Assembly: GCA_021613375.1 (NCBI GenBank)
Contig: CM038704.1
Span: 8,590,091 to 8,654,090 of the forward strand
Length of the DNA: 64,000 nucleotides
Origin: Megaleporinus macrocephalus
Taxonomy: Eukaryota; Chordata; Actinopteri; Characiformes; Anostomidae
Reading direction: 5' to 3'
Below are positions 1 to 60,704 of this stretch, one piece after another. The number at the start of each line of letters is the position of its first letter. Positions within the stretch are counted from its first letter, which is position 1. A model generated the notes under the pieces. The model was given only the letters and a program-made list of their open reading frames with translations. It made no database searches and had not been told where the DNA came from. Position numbers and translations under genes: made by a program.

Positions 1-960
1 CGATAGCCGATATTGATCGAGGGCCGGGCTATATGTCACGGCAGGCTTCATGCAATCATTAGCGCAAGCAAGTGATCTGAACCTGTTTATTACTGGTTTA
101 TTAAATTTTTAACGAGCTCATATGAAACAGTATAATATGTTTAACTAAATTAGAAGTTGGTCTATGTGGGAGTAAACTGCTTGATAAGCTCCGGAAGAGC
201 CACATCTGAAAAGTATCTCTACTAGGATCAGCAGAGCGTGGATCCAGGTGGAACATTAAGCAGCAGAATAAACGTCTTCAACAGACAGAAGAGCTACTTA
301 TCTAGAACTATACACTCAATCACTCTGGCTGTGGTTCTTTAGCTCTCTGGCTGTTTCTGCTGCTGTTCTGTTTGTACCGGTCAGATCTGGTCTGTATGTG
401 TTCTGGGTTGTTAGTTTTGTGTTAGCTGTGTGTGCTAGCTCTGCTGTTTACTGATACTCACTGTATTCAGCTGTGTGGTGTCTCTGAAGTGTGTATCAGA
501 TTAGTGTTAAATGTCTGTCTTGGTTCTCCCGCGAGAGACTCTGATTTTACTAATTTTACAGATGTTACAAATGGTCTTGGATGAGTCTGAGTCACATACA
601 CAGACAGGTATCTGTGCATACGGGTGAACGTCGTAAACTGTTCTCGCGAGGTCGCTGTTTTAGTCAGTCTGTGGAAAAAATGAAAGGGTGTGTATTTCCA
701 CCTAGTGGTTCAGATGAGAATTGCAGGCAGCTGGCTGGAGGGCTCCTCTTCCTGGTTGAAACGCTTGCTGGAAATACAAAAATTGGGCAAATTAGTTTAA
801 TGCCATCGATCGGCTAAATTGGAGAAATATCAGGCGATCACATATTTTGATTAAAAATCAGCCAATACCGATACATGGCTGATCGATCCTTCCATCTCTA
901 ATAAAAAGAGTATGGACTAGGAGGTCAATGAAACCTTTTGAAACTTAACAAAAACATCTT
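1..960. other. Upstream flank, probable degenerate transposon, no gene
   Basis: The window opens with CGATAGCCGATATTGATCGAG, and 789-905 has related CGATCGGCTAA / GGCTGATCGATC motifs, the kind of cis-gatcg terminal motifs seen in old DNA transposons. No convincing coding frame; the short frame at 581-817 has no recognisable domain. Confidence 0.3.
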
Positions 961-1350
961 GGAAGCCTGTATAAATTGTAATATGTGACAAAAAATATGG
1001 CCGTTATACAAAAGATTGGGACAAATTTAAATAAAGTAAGACTGGGAAGTCTGTAGACACCTGTTTTGGAGCTTTCCACAGGTGACCAGGTGATACAACC
1101 ATGGTATGTAGTGGCTGCAGTGAAATGTGCAGACTTTGATTGTGTCTTGCATGCCTGTATAGATTGTGATATGTGAGGGAAATATGGCCAATACATAATA
1201 TTACAATACATCAAGACATCACACCCTGATATTTAGTCTTCTTCTATTTAGCAAGGTCAACAAAAACAAGGTCCAGTAGGAAAAAGAAATACAATCAACT
1301 CTAAATACTCTGATTTATAGTGCACTAAATCCAGTGAAGCAGGACTATTT
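960..1350. repeat. Degenerate direct repeats next to a Tc1 relic
   Basis: Two motifs recur: GTAAGACTGGGAAGTCTGT at about 1036 and 1419, and a GCCTGTATA..TTGT.ATATGTGA..AATATGGCC block at about 967 and 1153. This looks like internal duplication within an old transposon insertion. Confidence 0.45.
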
Positions 1351-1830
1351 ATGGTCTGTCTGATTAAACATGTCCCAAAGAAGAGTTCAGGAGCAAGTTC
1401 AAAGAAGGACAAGAGCAAAGTAAGACTGGGAAGTCTGTGGAATGACCAGTTTTGTAGCTTTTCACAATATCCAGGTGATGCAATCATGATTGGCTACACC
1501 TTGCAGTCCAACAGTTTAAGAACATTTCTCCATTCACAGATGAAAAGGAATTTAGGGATTTCACCACCTACTGGCCATGTTATTAGAAGATTCAGAGAAT
1601 CTGGAGAAATTTCTGTGGGTAAACATCAAGGCTGATAACTTTGATCTCTGAGGTGGCCCTGCATTAAAAACCAACAGGCTTCTGGAATGAATGTAAACAC
1701 ATGGGCTACAGGAATAATCCTACAGGATACCCTCACTAGTAAAACACAGTTCACTACTGTATTCACAAACTCAGGTTAAGACTCTACCATGTAAAGCAGA
1801 ATACAGGGGTCAACATCCACAGAGTCCACT
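1351..1830 (+). pseudogene. Tc1/mariner-type transposase relic, N-terminal half
   Basis: The frame 1351-1635 contains LHSQMKRNLGISPPTGHVI then RRFRESGEISVGKHQG, the helix-turn-helix pattern of fish Tc1-like transposases. A shifted frame near 1755-1830 reads YCIHKLRLRLYHVKQ, matching the next part of the family. Frameshifts and stops show it is dead. The family call is from memory of the motif. Confidence 0.55.
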
Positions 1831-2080
1831 GGAATAAAGGTAATTGAGAGATGGATCAGTAATGAGAAGGGTCCCAAAAAATTGAAAAAAATCATAAACC
1901 CAAGAGTTGAAAGAATAAGTCACCAGAATATTAACATCATGTCAATGGAATTGTTGGCGTGGCACAAATCTTCTGACTCAATAAACGAAAAAATATTTTA
2001 GTATCTCAAACATTCTTTTAAGAAAAACCTGTGCCTCTAAGAGTTGAGATGATTGATGATGACGATGATATTAATGATAA

Positions 2081-49887
<47,807 letters not shown>

Positions 49888-49899
49888 AAGGCAAGTTTC

Positions 49900-50260
49900 G
49901 GAGCGATCAATCCTCGGGTCTCAATAACCCGCCTCAGCCATGTGGGGTTTTACTATCTGGGCTCCACATTCCAAGAAGGGAGTCATTCTCACTAAAAAAA
50001 AAAGGTTCAGTGTAAAAATACGAAATATAGCGGTAATAGCAAATCATTTAGGTCAGTGAAGTGAAGTGAAGCCAGCAGGGAATGTTTTCTTTTACATTTT
50101 TCTATTTTTATGGCTGTGTTTTTATGGATGTTCTTCATTGCGTACATATGATACATACACAGAAGTAGTGCCAGTAGGTCTAAATCTCCAGGCTCGTTTT
50201 AATTGTGACTCTCTTGACACTTACGTTACTCACTAGAGGCGGCACTGGTCTGACAGTAGG
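49900..50260. other. Intron 7 start, no feature seen
   Basis: Follows the GC donor at 49891. No coding sequence supported. Confidence 0.4.
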
Positions 50261-50261
50261 C

Positions 50262-50705
50262 ATCGGGATTGATGGGTATCAGTACCAATGAATATTGGTA
50301 CTAGTGGGTATTAGTATTGAGGGGTATCAGTATTGAAAGGTATTGGTGTTTTTTTGGGGTATTTGTACTGATGGGTATTAGTATTGATGAGCATCAGTAT
50401 TGATAAGTATCTGTTAGTGAGTATCTGTACTTTTAGGTAGTGGTATTGATAATTATGGGTATTAGTACTGATGGGTATCATTATCGATAAGTATCTGTGC
50501 GTATGGTGTGATTATTGTTAAATATTGGTATTGATGGGTGTGAGTACTCGTGGGTATTAATAAATATCTATACTTTTGAGCATATTGGTATTGATACTGA
50601 TGGTTATTAGTACTGATGGGTATCATTATTGATAAGCATTAGTATTGCTGGGTATTGTTATTAATGGATACTGGTATTGATGGACATCAGTATTAATGGG
50701 ATCTC
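50262..50705 (+). repeat. 16-bp minisatellite array 1 (ATTGATGGGTATCAGT)
   Basis: Degenerate unit of about 16 bp with gaps. It follows the leader TTACTCACTAGAGGCGGCAC. Confidence 0.85.
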
Positions 50706-50759
50706 CTGTACCTCCACTGCAGAAGCCAAGGTTTTTATATATCGGCAAAAGAGGAATTT

Positions 50760-50887
<128 letters not shown>

Positions 50888-50889
50888 CA

Positions 50890-51850
50890 TACACACATGC
50901 ATACATACATATATTTATTTAAACTGTATTTATAATAGAAAATAGTATACACCATATCAAAAATATTAACAAATATTACAATATATCATTTTTTTAATAA
51001 TGTTTTTGTTGACAAACTGATTCAAATACTGAGTTTCTACAATATATATATTAAAGTTATTACTGTATACTGAATAATACAAAAGATTGATAACTTCTGA
51101 ACAGCAAGATGTTATTTGTGAAACATATACTGAGATGAGGGTCCGACATGGCGTGGTGTCTGGTGGTCTCAGACAGGTCCAGGGAGTTAACTGGTTGTTG
51201 CTGTGGCAGAGTGCACGACCCGCCGAGACTGAGTTTATCTAAACGAAGGGAAATCTCTCCTAATGGCCTCTAATCTGTCTTCAGACATGAACGGCAGACC
51301 TTCCCTGCTTTTCAGTGCTGGACGTGACGGAGCTGTTCTCTGTGTAAACACGTGAAAGAGAGACAGAGATTGGCTCCTGATCCGCTTCAGCTCAGTGTGT
51401 ATTTTTTGTAGAGCACCACTTTGTTTTTACGGCTGATTGGTGCAGTCACGGTACCGGAGCCCACCGAAGCTTTCCTCATCCACTGCTAACAACTCTGTTT
51501 GCCCCCAAAATGCCAGATTAATGAGTCCTTCAGGAACACTTAGCTGGCTTGTTTTTGTGGGCAGCACTTCAAAACCAACGTCTCCTGAAGTTTATCACTG
51601 ATTTGTCTGGATCCAAAGGCTGTTGAGGTGAAAGGCTGTTCCTTCACAGCATTCTATTAAAAGCAGGAGGAGATGAGCTCTAAAATCAATCCGGAAAGTA
51701 TAAAAACAATCGAAAACAATTAGCAGCAACTTCAACTTACCAACTTTGAGTAACTCAGAGTTAGAAGAAAAGATGTGTTGTTTAAACAAGGAAAAAGTTT
51801 CTTTGAACATCAGATAACATGTTTACATCTCTAAATACTTATATTACTCA
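50890..51850. other. Intron 7 segment, no feature seen
   Basis: Unique-looking, no gene. Confidence 0.4.
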
Positions 51851-51859
51851 CTAGAGATG

Positions 51860-52510
51860 GCACAAGGTATCTGTATTGATGGGTATCTGTATTGATAAAT
51901 ATCAGTATTGATGGGTATCAGTATCGATGAATATCAGTATTGATGGGTATCAGTATCAATGAATATTAGTATTGATGGGTATCAGTATTGGTAAATATTG
52001 GTATTGATGGGTATTAGTATCAATGAATATTAGTATTGATGGGTATCAGTATTGGTAAATCTTGGTATTGATGGATATCAGTGTTGGTGAATATTAGTGT
52101 TGATGGGTATCAATATTGATAAATATTGGTATTGATGGGTATCAGTATTGGTGAATATTAGTGTTGAGGGGTATCAATATTGATAAATATTGGTATTGAT
52201 GGGTATCAGTATTGGTGAATATTAGTGTTGAGGGGTATCAATATTGATAAATATTAGTATTGATGGGTATCAGTATTGGTAAATCTTGTTATTGATGGAT
52301 ATCAGTGTTGGTGAATGTTAGTGTTGATGGGTATCAATATTGATAAATATTGGTATTGATGGGTATCAGTTTTGATGGGTATCAGTATTGGTGAGTATTA
52401 GTATTGATGGGTATTAGTGTTGATGTGTATTAGTGTTGGTGGATGTCTATACTAATGGGTATTAATATTGATGAGCATCAGTTTTTTATAAGCGTCAGTA
52501 TTAATGGGAA
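51860..52510 (+). repeat. 16-bp minisatellite array 2
   Basis: Same unit as array 1, and preceded by a near-identical leader (ATTACTCACTAGAGATGGCAC). About 40 units, with a secondary 32-bp alternation of GGGTATCAGTATTG and AAATATTGGTATTG types. Confidence 0.9.
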
Positions 52511-53371
52511 AGCAGGAGGTGATGAGGTTTAGGTTTAACTCAAGATTTAAAAAAAGATGTGTTGTTTTAGCAAGGTTTAAATCTGCATTTCTATGAAATC
52601 AGATAATGTGTTTACATAACAATATTTATTTATTATATTTATTTATGTTTAGTTGAATAAAAAAATTAGGCCAGGAGCAAATTATTTTAAACAACAAAAA
52701 AAACGTATTTATGAAATTTAGTAAAAAAAACCTTCACAGTGAATGAGCCAATAGAAATGCTCCAAAATAGCTTGTAAAATATCTTGTTCTATTGACTTAA
52801 AATTCCTAATTCCTATTCCTTAAAAGTAAGGAAGGTTTTGGAGACATTGACATGTTATAAAACCTCCGAGGCAGATCCTATTGGAATCAAATGTAAAATT
52901 TATCTTAAAACTTTCCAAATTCTTTGAAAAAAAAATTTTTTTGGTCCCCTAAAGAACCTATTTCTGTAAATGACAGTGTGAAGAACATTTTTAAGGTTTA
53001 AAGAACCTTCACACAATGTAAACGTTCCTCAGAAGAACTCCTAAATTGGTGAGGAACCTTTACGTCATGTTGCACTCACACGTCTTATTTACCATCACAG
53101 CTCCACTGTTGTTCCTGAAGTGTGTGAAATTCCGCTCACTCCGGTAAACTGCTGAGAGAACGTTGGTGATTTATTTTCCCGGGTTTTCCTGCTTTTGTTA
53201 TTAATTTGGGAAAATATTTCTAGTAAACTGTTCGGACTTAAATTGTGACTCAGGCAAAATAAAAGCACATGTGAGCACTGAAGTCAGTCCAGCACTTTTT
53301 TTTCTCTCTCTCTTTTCTTCTCTTTTCTTCTTCTGTGTGGAGTCTCATTGCTGCTGGTCCTCTCTCCGCAG
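52511..53371. other. Intron 7 end with a MITE fragment
   Basis: 52735-52800 resembles the interior of the TCGTCGCTGTCC MITE (GAGCCAATAGAAATGCTCCA). The last 90 bases form the pyrimidine tract of the 3'UTR exon. Confidence 0.45.
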
Positions 53372-53945
53372 CGCAGGGCAGCGGGAAGCTGGAATACGGT
53401 CGACTGGAAGCTGTTTTAATGCCGCAGACTCAGCGGGAAGACACTTAAACCAGAGGAGCGCAATGAAAACTCCAACATCAGCTGTCAACCCGACTGACAG
53501 CTCAACTAGCTCTCCGGGGAGAGGGTGGAGAGGTGAGCGCCCCCCTCCCCACCACCACCACCACCACACCTCCCACCAACCCCCAAAAACCAGGAACTCA
53601 TAAAAGCCCAGCAGCTTCTGACTGTCGAGCAAAAATAAAATCTCGAAAAGCCACAAAAATCACAGACGTCCCTCCCCGAAGGACAACTTTTCAAGATGTA
53701 TAAAGGATGTTTTTTCTTTCTTTCTATCTCTCTTTCTTTCTTTTCTACCCCCTTATATGAATGAGACCCCCCCACACTTCACCTCTCCTGTTCTGTCTTC
53801 TGTGTATCTATTTTTGGCTTTATTTATATGATGTTCTGAAAGAAAAACAGATGTTTGGTTACGTTTACTTTTGCATCAGCTTGCACTTTCAAGACTGCAA
53901 GAGGTATTTACAGATGTGAATAAACTCCGATGACTTGTGAACCCC
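53372..53945 (+). other. raly: raly 3'UTR terminal exon
   Basis: A long pyrimidine tract and ctctccgcag (AG at 53370-53371) precede this exon. There is no long frame, but the sequence has 3'UTR character: a CCA-rich stretch, TTTCTTTC runs, a TTTATTTATATGATG element, and AATAAA at 53634-53639 and 53919-53924, the latter followed by a GT-rich downstream element. If exon 6 spliced here directly, the protein would end in an alternative tail of about 15 residues (AG at 53371) or 23 residues (AG at 53376). The 3' end is an estimate. Confidence 0.65.
53919..53924 (+). other. Polyadenylation signal AATAAA, likely main raly 3' end
   Basis: AATAAA followed within about 25 nt by a TGACTTGTG/TTGTTCTTTT GU/U-rich element, as expected of a cleavage site. 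An earlier AATAAA at 53634 lies in the same exon. Confidence 0.6.
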
Positions 53946-54514
53946 TTGTTCTTTTACTGATTTGCGTGTCGAGGAAGTCGCCCATGAGATGATTCCAGCA
54001 TCGCACCTACTCTCTTTCTGGAAAAACTGTCCATGACTGTTCTGTTTCAAGACGGAATTACCCTCACACCCTGTTATTATCCAAAGCACTTTCAGGAGTG
54101 ACCCCTCACTGAGCTGCTAAAGTGAGACATTAATCTCTCAAAGAAGAGAGATCAGCCCTCGCGCTGACTCCCAAAAGCAGTGTGCATGCGAACGGCTCAT
54201 AAAAAGCAGAAAGCAGTGATCAGTTAATTCCGTTTAAATTCTGTATTAAATGGAAAACAGTACAAATGCAGTAATATTAGTTGTTTTTAAAAAAATGAAC
54301 TAATAATTACTAATAATAAACTGTTGTTTTACGTTCTCCCAAATATCATGTCTGTAACACGTTCCAAAAAAGCTGCTATTTGATGCTTCATAATGCATCA
54401 CACACTTTCTATAAGGGACAGACAGGTCAGTGTTGCACCCAGCCATGCTGTTGTAAGACATACAGAACGTTTCTTGCCGTTTGCCCCATAAGAACGAATG
54501 TCCCTGAAAAAGAT

Positions 54515-54517
<3 letters not shown>
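53946..54517. other. Intergenic, no feature seen
   Basis: Downstream of the raly poly(A) signal. No gene recognised. Confidence 0.4.

Positions 54518-54603
<86 letters not shown>
54516..54603 (+). repeat. (TA)n microsatellite
   Basis: About 43 TA units, the longest uninterrupted in the window. Confidence 0.97.
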
Positions 54604-54607
<4 letters not shown>

Positions 54608-54680
54608 AACTGTCTAGTTTGGAAGGACCAAATAAAAATGGTTTTATATAAGCTATATACAAATATAAACATATATATAT

Positions 54681-54872
54681 ATATCGTCACTGTCCAATAA
54701 AAAACTCACAACTTTACAGGAGAGACCAAAAACATACTAAGTCAACAGAACTTATTTCCAAGCTGTTTTGGAGCACTTCTATTTTCACACAATGTAAACG
54801 ACCATTGGCGTGTTCAAATGATGTAGAAAACCCAAAATCAACAAAAATGTTTTTCTCTGGACAACGACTATA
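54681..54872 (-). mobile_element. TCGTCGCTGTCC MITE, copy
   Basis: Left end ATATCGTCACTGTCCAATAA, right end TTTTTCTCTGGACAACGACT, in TA-rich flanks. Confidence 0.75.
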
Positions 54873-56750
54873 TGTATATATATATTTGTATATGTTTGTA
54901 TGTAGCTTATAAACAACCATTTTTTGTTGGGTGTAAAAAAGTTATTTTTTAAGTTGATTTCATAAGATTTTGTTCACACAATATTACAAAAAAAGCTACA
55001 TTTATCACAAACTGGAGTTAACTTTACTGTGAATAATGTCTGTGAACATAAAATAAGTAAGATAATGTTTGTTTACAAGTTAGCTATAATGCTCCTATTA
55101 GCTCAAAAATATATCATTGTTCAGTCAACAGTGTTTGTTGGAAAATAATTCTCACACTATTTCTTAAATATATATCTTAAAATGTAGAGTTAAATTGAGT
55201 GATGGACCTTTATACATAACTATTAACCAAATTCTGATTACCATTTCCTACGGTCTCTGTTTCCCATCGGTTCCTGTAAATTTGTGCCTTTTCGTTGGTA
55301 GACATGCGTAGATGGGTTCACTTTCTTTTTTTTTAATTAAGGGGTGAAAATAGCCTCACTGTGTGGCAAATGCTACTTGTACCCGGGTGCAAATAGACAC
55401 TCCATATTTAAAATTGCCCTCAAAACCCCAAGTTTAATCAGTATATGGATATATCATTCCACTTTTTTTATTTGTCAGAGATAAACGGATTAACCTTGGG
55501 GTTTGTATTTAAGGGCAATTTTAAATATTGCGTGAATAGAATTTCATGAAACCTACTATTAATGTTTTATATATATATATTATATATATATCTTGACATT
55601 CAAAGGTTATTTACATGCTTCATCAGTCCGTTTGAGTCCAGGGTTTGTTGATATATGAATCCACTGCATAGTACAGTCCTAACTTGTGAGTGCAGCGACA
55701 GACGGCTTGGCAAAATATTTCTGAGCCCGTGTAACCAAATTACCTTTCAGTGATACAGTGAAATGAAGAGAGTGAAAAAGCAAAAATCCCTATAAATGAG
55801 GAACGCTGAGCTATTCCTTAACTGTCCTCGCTCATAAAGGCCCCCAGGATTTTTATATCCAAGCATGATGGCATCGCCTGTTTAAGACAGGCATTCATTT
55901 TTGGCATCAGGTTTTTGAATATGAGCTGAAAAACAGCCATGTTTAAACATAAAACATAAAATTTCTCGCTTCAGTCCTGTTGTAGTTTAAGTACACGTCA
56001 AAGTGGATTTGCAAACAACTACTCTCTGGTTTTCTTACCATTTCGCAACAGTTCTGGAACAGAGGTCTGGACTGTCCTCCTACTTTTGTGCACTGAATTT
56101 TATTAAATATTTTTTAAAAAATGCTCTGAAAATGATTCAGTGCTTCAAAACCACAGACCAGTTTCATGTAATCAGCTCATGTGCTATCCAACCTGTCCAC
56201 TCCAATGTCCTTAATAGTCCGCGGTTCTCTTTGCTGAACTCTCAGCTCCCTAAAGAACTCATTTATCATGCGTGTAATTATGAAAATTACAACATGCTGT
56301 TAAAACACCGGTCAGTTGAGGACATTCAAGGCATCTGTCCGTAACAACGTGTTCACACAAGTATTCGGTTATCTGTCCCGGAGAGGTCAGCAGTGGCCCC
56401 TCAAATAATCAAATAAGGTAACAAGTCATCTTAGTGTGGAAGAAAACACGCAGGGTGATCTGAGAGTGCTCCGAAATAAAAGTATCTTAAAAAAGCATCT
56501 GAGTTTAAATAAACAGAGACCGGGGTCGGGTTTGAGACCTCTCCACAATTTCAGCGCAATTCAAATTTCTTCTGTGCGGAGCTTTTTACAGCGGGGGGCT
56601 TTACAGCCGAACGGCAGCTCAGTGAGCAAAAGCCAAGCTGGACAAAAAAGGAGTTCCTCGGCTGGTGAAAACAGTAACACAGTAAGAGAATAACATTAAA
56701 AAATCACTAATATTGAACTCGGCACCAGCAAAAACGTCTACTTTTACTTT
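54873..56750. other. Intergenic, no gene seen
   Basis: Includes a mirrored pair near 55395 and 55500: TTTAAAATTGCCCT and, inverted, AGGGCAATTTTAAA, suggesting an old inverted-repeat element at about 55380-55520. The short frames at 56003-56344 and 56436-56693 have no known domain. Confidence 0.4.
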
Positions 56751-56751
56751 T

Positions 56752-57161
56752 CATACTGTGCAAAAGTCTATGCACCTTATTGTTTATTATTTTCACCAGT
56801 AAGACCACCAGATATCGGTAGAACAGATGTTCTAACTTTAATACAATACAAAGTATCATGAATATCTTACTGTGAAAGAAGTAGATCATATCCTGAGCTC
56901 CAGTTTGAAGAACAAAGTGTAGTTCCAGATTTCTCCTGGACGCCCCAGACATTGTATGAATGTATTCAGTTCCTTCAGCAGCAATCTTGATTTAGCTTAA
57001 TGAAGTACTGAGCAGTCAAAGCAGGTATTAGATGAGAAAGGGTTAAAAAAAACACACTGACGTATGTATAAAGTGTTTTAGTGAACAAATAAAAGTTTAA
57101 AAATCTTTTCAATACAATACAATAATGTCCCCAAGTGCTTTAAACTTCTGCACAGTTCTGT
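56752..57161 (-). mobile_element. CAGTAGTGTGCAAAA MITE family, inverted copy
   Basis: TACTGTGCAAAAGTC at the left, interior TTTCTCCTGGACGCCCCAGA, right end CTTCTGCACAGTTCTG. Confidence 0.8.
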
Positions 57162-58695
57162 ATATAATTGTTTTATTTATTTATTTGAATAGGGTTTAAC
57201 TGGGTGGGTATAGGGCTAAGGAACATTTACTGTGTGTATGATATTTAATTAATAAAACATTAAAATTTAAGTAAAAATTTAAATTTTAATGTTTATAGAA
57301 TGACTGAACCAAAAAATGATTAGTATCATTAGTAAGTATTATTATGACACTTATTATAGTATTTAGTCTTAAATCACCTGCTTCTTCATATATTCACACT
57401 CCAGGTTCCTTTATTGAAAGATATATCTTTTTATGCAATATTTCATATTAGAAATCAAAATTTCTAAAGGTTATGGTTTATGTAGTATTCATGCATTTTA
57501 ATCAAATCTATGAAATATTGATTTCTGTCTGCAGAATTTAAAGATACAGCATCAGTTCAGCTTAGTTAAAGTTCTATAATCAGAAGATTTCATAGAGTTT
57601 ATGATTTTTTCTGTTCATGACAAAATTAAAAAGGCATTTCTAGCCACTTTATATTACTGGTATAGCTTCTATACCAGTAATATCTAATCAAGAAATTATA
57701 CAACAACTTTCAAAATATATTTAGCAATTTGGTACAGCAATATAGTATCACAAACAGCTGTTCTTACTCGTTGGGTTTTTCCGTGAAATGTGGTCATAAG
57801 GGTTTTATATAAGTAACCCACTTGGACCATGACTTAACACATTAATTCATTTGTAAACGGAGAGTCAAAGTAATTTTTTCCATTACATATATTTAATTTA
57901 TTAGAGAATTCATTATTTAATAAATACAGTTGCTAGAAATGTATAAACACTACATAAATAATAATAATAATACATTTTGGCAAATATTTTGCACAATCTG
58001 ACATAAAAGCGAACCTGTCTGAGTATGTACAGATTAAAGCAGGTGATTTAAGGTGATTGTTAGTTTTGTTTTTACACCTGGTTCATATTTCAGCTTAGTT
58101 CGGTCTGTAAACGGTTAAAGCTGCTTGGAGTGTAGCTTTGAGATGAAGAAGGAAATGAAAGTATTTTCTTGAATAAAAGCGAGGCAGACTCTAGGACAGT
58201 CGGTGCGGACTGACCTTGCGTCATGCTGTTTTCTCCTCCTGTGAGGTTCAGTAGAATGAGACTTATTAGAGGTTTGCAGCTTTAGAGGCTCCTAAAACAG
58301 CTGCGTATCTATTATCTGTGTTTCCTGCAGTTAGCTTTAATATGTTGAGTTAAATTACAAGTTTAAGGGTTTGCTTTAAATTTCCAAGAGTGACCTCTCG
58401 AATCCAGGAAACAGAATACAGTAAAGCAGCTCATTAACACCTCCGTACAAACATTCTTTTAACAACATAAATCTCTCCTGAACTGAACACTCATATAACA
58501 TGCTCTTCATTTCAAAGACGCCCAGTGAATGAAGTCAACTTCAAGCTCGTAAATATAACAAATCTTCCTTCTTATGATACCACTGAGAGCATATTATGAA
58601 GATTTGCTCTGTTTGTAGATATTATTGACTTCTTTTAAGTAATTTTATCTTATTTAGCAGTTTCTCTATATAACACATATATAAATATATATATA
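57162..58695. other. Intergenic AT-rich sequence with a perfect hairpin
   Basis: No gene. Contains the 33-bp hairpin at 57651-57683. Confidence 0.4.
57651..57683. repeat. Perfect inverted repeat, 15-bp stem, 3-nt loop
   Basis: Stem ATATTACTGGTATAG, loop CTT, then the exact complement CTATACCAGTAATAT. Confidence 0.95.
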
Positions 58696-59190
58696 CACTA
58701 CCACTCAAAAGTTTAGGATCACTTTAGAATTTCTTTTAATGCAATTCACAACCAATACTGTCCAAGTGTATCAGATCATTTTTAAAGAATAAAAATGTTT
58801 GTATTAAGTCTATTTTTGTATAGAGGCTTATTTTGCATATAGTCCTATTATCAGCAATTCTCAGTCCTCTGTCTAAATCTCCTGGTACGGCCACCAATCC
58901 AAGTTAACGATGTTATTGGGCTAATTGGTGGTTAGGACACTCTTGCTCAATTGTGAGCACAGCTGAAAAACATTCTACTAATAAGTGAACATAAAAGGGC
59001 GAACAACATTCTAGGTTAGTTTAGTATCTGAAGCATCAGCAGTTGATGGCTTGCTGACCGACTCAAAATGACCAGAAAGACTTTCTTTCAGAAAGACTTT
59101 CAGAAAGAAACTTTCTTTAGAGACCCATCAGTCCATTGTTGTGTCCATAAGGAAGGAAGATACTCCAATGAAAACAATGTATGAGCGGCA

Positions 59191-59193
<3 letters not shown>
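58696..59193 (-). mobile_element. CACTACCACTCAAAAGTTT MITE, copy 2
   Basis: Left end CACTACCACTCAAAAGTTTA, degraded right end TGAGCGGCAATG, interior inverted relative to 9051-9458 (ACTAATAAGTGAACATAAAA). TA repeats sit at both ends. Confidence 0.8.
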
Positions 59194-59224
<31 letters not shown>

Positions 59225-59299
59225 TGCATTTAAAATGATTTCAATAGGGGTGGATTAGGGTGAAACACATTTTTCTACTCTATATATATATATATAGTA

Positions 59300-59390
59300 T
59301 ATATCATAGCTGTCCAAAGAAAATCAGGTTCTCTCCTGTAAACATACTAATTTGAGATACATATTTTTCTTTGGACAAAAACAAGATGAT
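59300..59390 (-). mobile_element. TCGTCGCTGTCC MITE, short internally deleted copy
   Basis: ATATCATAGCTGTCCAAAGA at one end, TTTTTCTTTGGACAAAAAC at the other, most of the interior missing. Confidence 0.6.
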
Positions 59391-59427
59391 TTAAAAAAAT
59401 ATGATTTTAGGTATTTTAGCAAAACTA

Positions 59428-59899
59428 CACTACTATAAAAATGTATAGGCACCTAAGCTGATTGTTTAAAAGCCTTTATCTGATCAATAAGTGTATGTTC
59501 ACCAGTACGAACACCAGATCTGATTAGAACAGATGTAAATAATCATACGTACAATACAAAGTAACATGAATATCTTATTGAAAGAAGTAGATCATATTTT
59601 GAGCTCCAGTTTGAAGAACAAATTTAGGTTCCAGATTTCTCCTGGACGCCCCAGAAATTATATGAATGTATTCTGTTCCTTCAGCAGCAAATCTTGATTT
59701 AGTTTAATGAAGTACTAAGCAGTTAAAGCAGGTATTAGATGAGAACTGTAAATAATACTGGGTTGTTTCCACAAGGAGAAGCTTGGAAAGGGTTAAATAA
59801 ACACACTGGCGTATGTAAAAGCTCTACGTACTCTATTAATATTGTTTAAATGTTTAAATAATTAAGCGTTATGTTGAGTAAATAAAAGCTTACTGTCTA
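59428..59899 (-). mobile_element. CAGTAGTGTGCAAAA MITE family, inverted copy 2
   Basis: Starts CACTACTATAAAAATGTATA, interior TTTCTCCTGGACGCCCCAGA, ends in TACTGTC followed by TA repeats. Confidence 0.8.
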
Positions 59900-60704
59900 T
59901 ATATATATATATATTGGCGCCTTTGCATGAAACGCTCTGGGATCTTTAAAGAGAAATATGAAAGCATGATTTCTCCTAATCTGAAGGTTAGACAGAAGTG
60001 AGAGGGTCGTTCTCGGACATCTGGCATCAGTTAGACTGTTTAAAACAGGGAACCGCTGATATCAGTGTTGGTCCAAAATAAAGTCTGATCAACAGCACGA
60101 GGAAAAGCAAGCAAAGAGTAGCTGGTATTCTGAGGGTGGAGTAACGAGGCCCTTTTACAGTCCTTCACTGCATCTGTTCCCGCTGTGAGGTGCTGAGCCA
60201 CTCCGACTCGGTTCCGCAGTCCGAGCGGAAAACAAGCTCATTATTCATTCCTGTGTCACCTCATCACTGAGTGAGTGTGGATGTTGAGCAGGAGCGCTCG
60301 ACTCAACGGTAAAAGCCCACATCAGAGCAGAGGCAGCAGCAGCCAAAGCACACGCCTGGAACGCCTGGAAGGATTTAAATAGGAACCAAGAGGAGGAAAG
60401 ATGCAGGACACAGCTGTGAATCAGAACAGATAATCCACACATGCTTCCTGGCAGAACATTATCCCCAGTCGTGACGCCGAGTCTCTGGGACTGCATGTAT
60501 TTGTTTTAATAATTCAAGGCTGAGCTCAGATACAGAACAAACAAAACCCCTTAACCTCAGTTCCAGCAGTTGCTGACGGTCAGTTCTTCCCAATAGCCCA
60601 GGACACTCCAACCAACTCCAACACACCACCATATTATACTTCTACAGATCATATGACTGAGCTGTGCACTCCAGTTACCCTATACCACATAGACTGAACC
60701 AAGG
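59900..60704. other. Intergenic, no gene seen
   Basis: Unique-looking, moderate GC. The minus-strand frame 60245-60496 has no recognised domain. Confidence 0.4.

Noticed and set aside
53271..53603. 110-codon frame at the terminal exon
   Set aside because: It crosses the acceptor and pyrimidine tract; the region behaves as 3'UTR. Only the alternative-tail idea was kept, as a finding.
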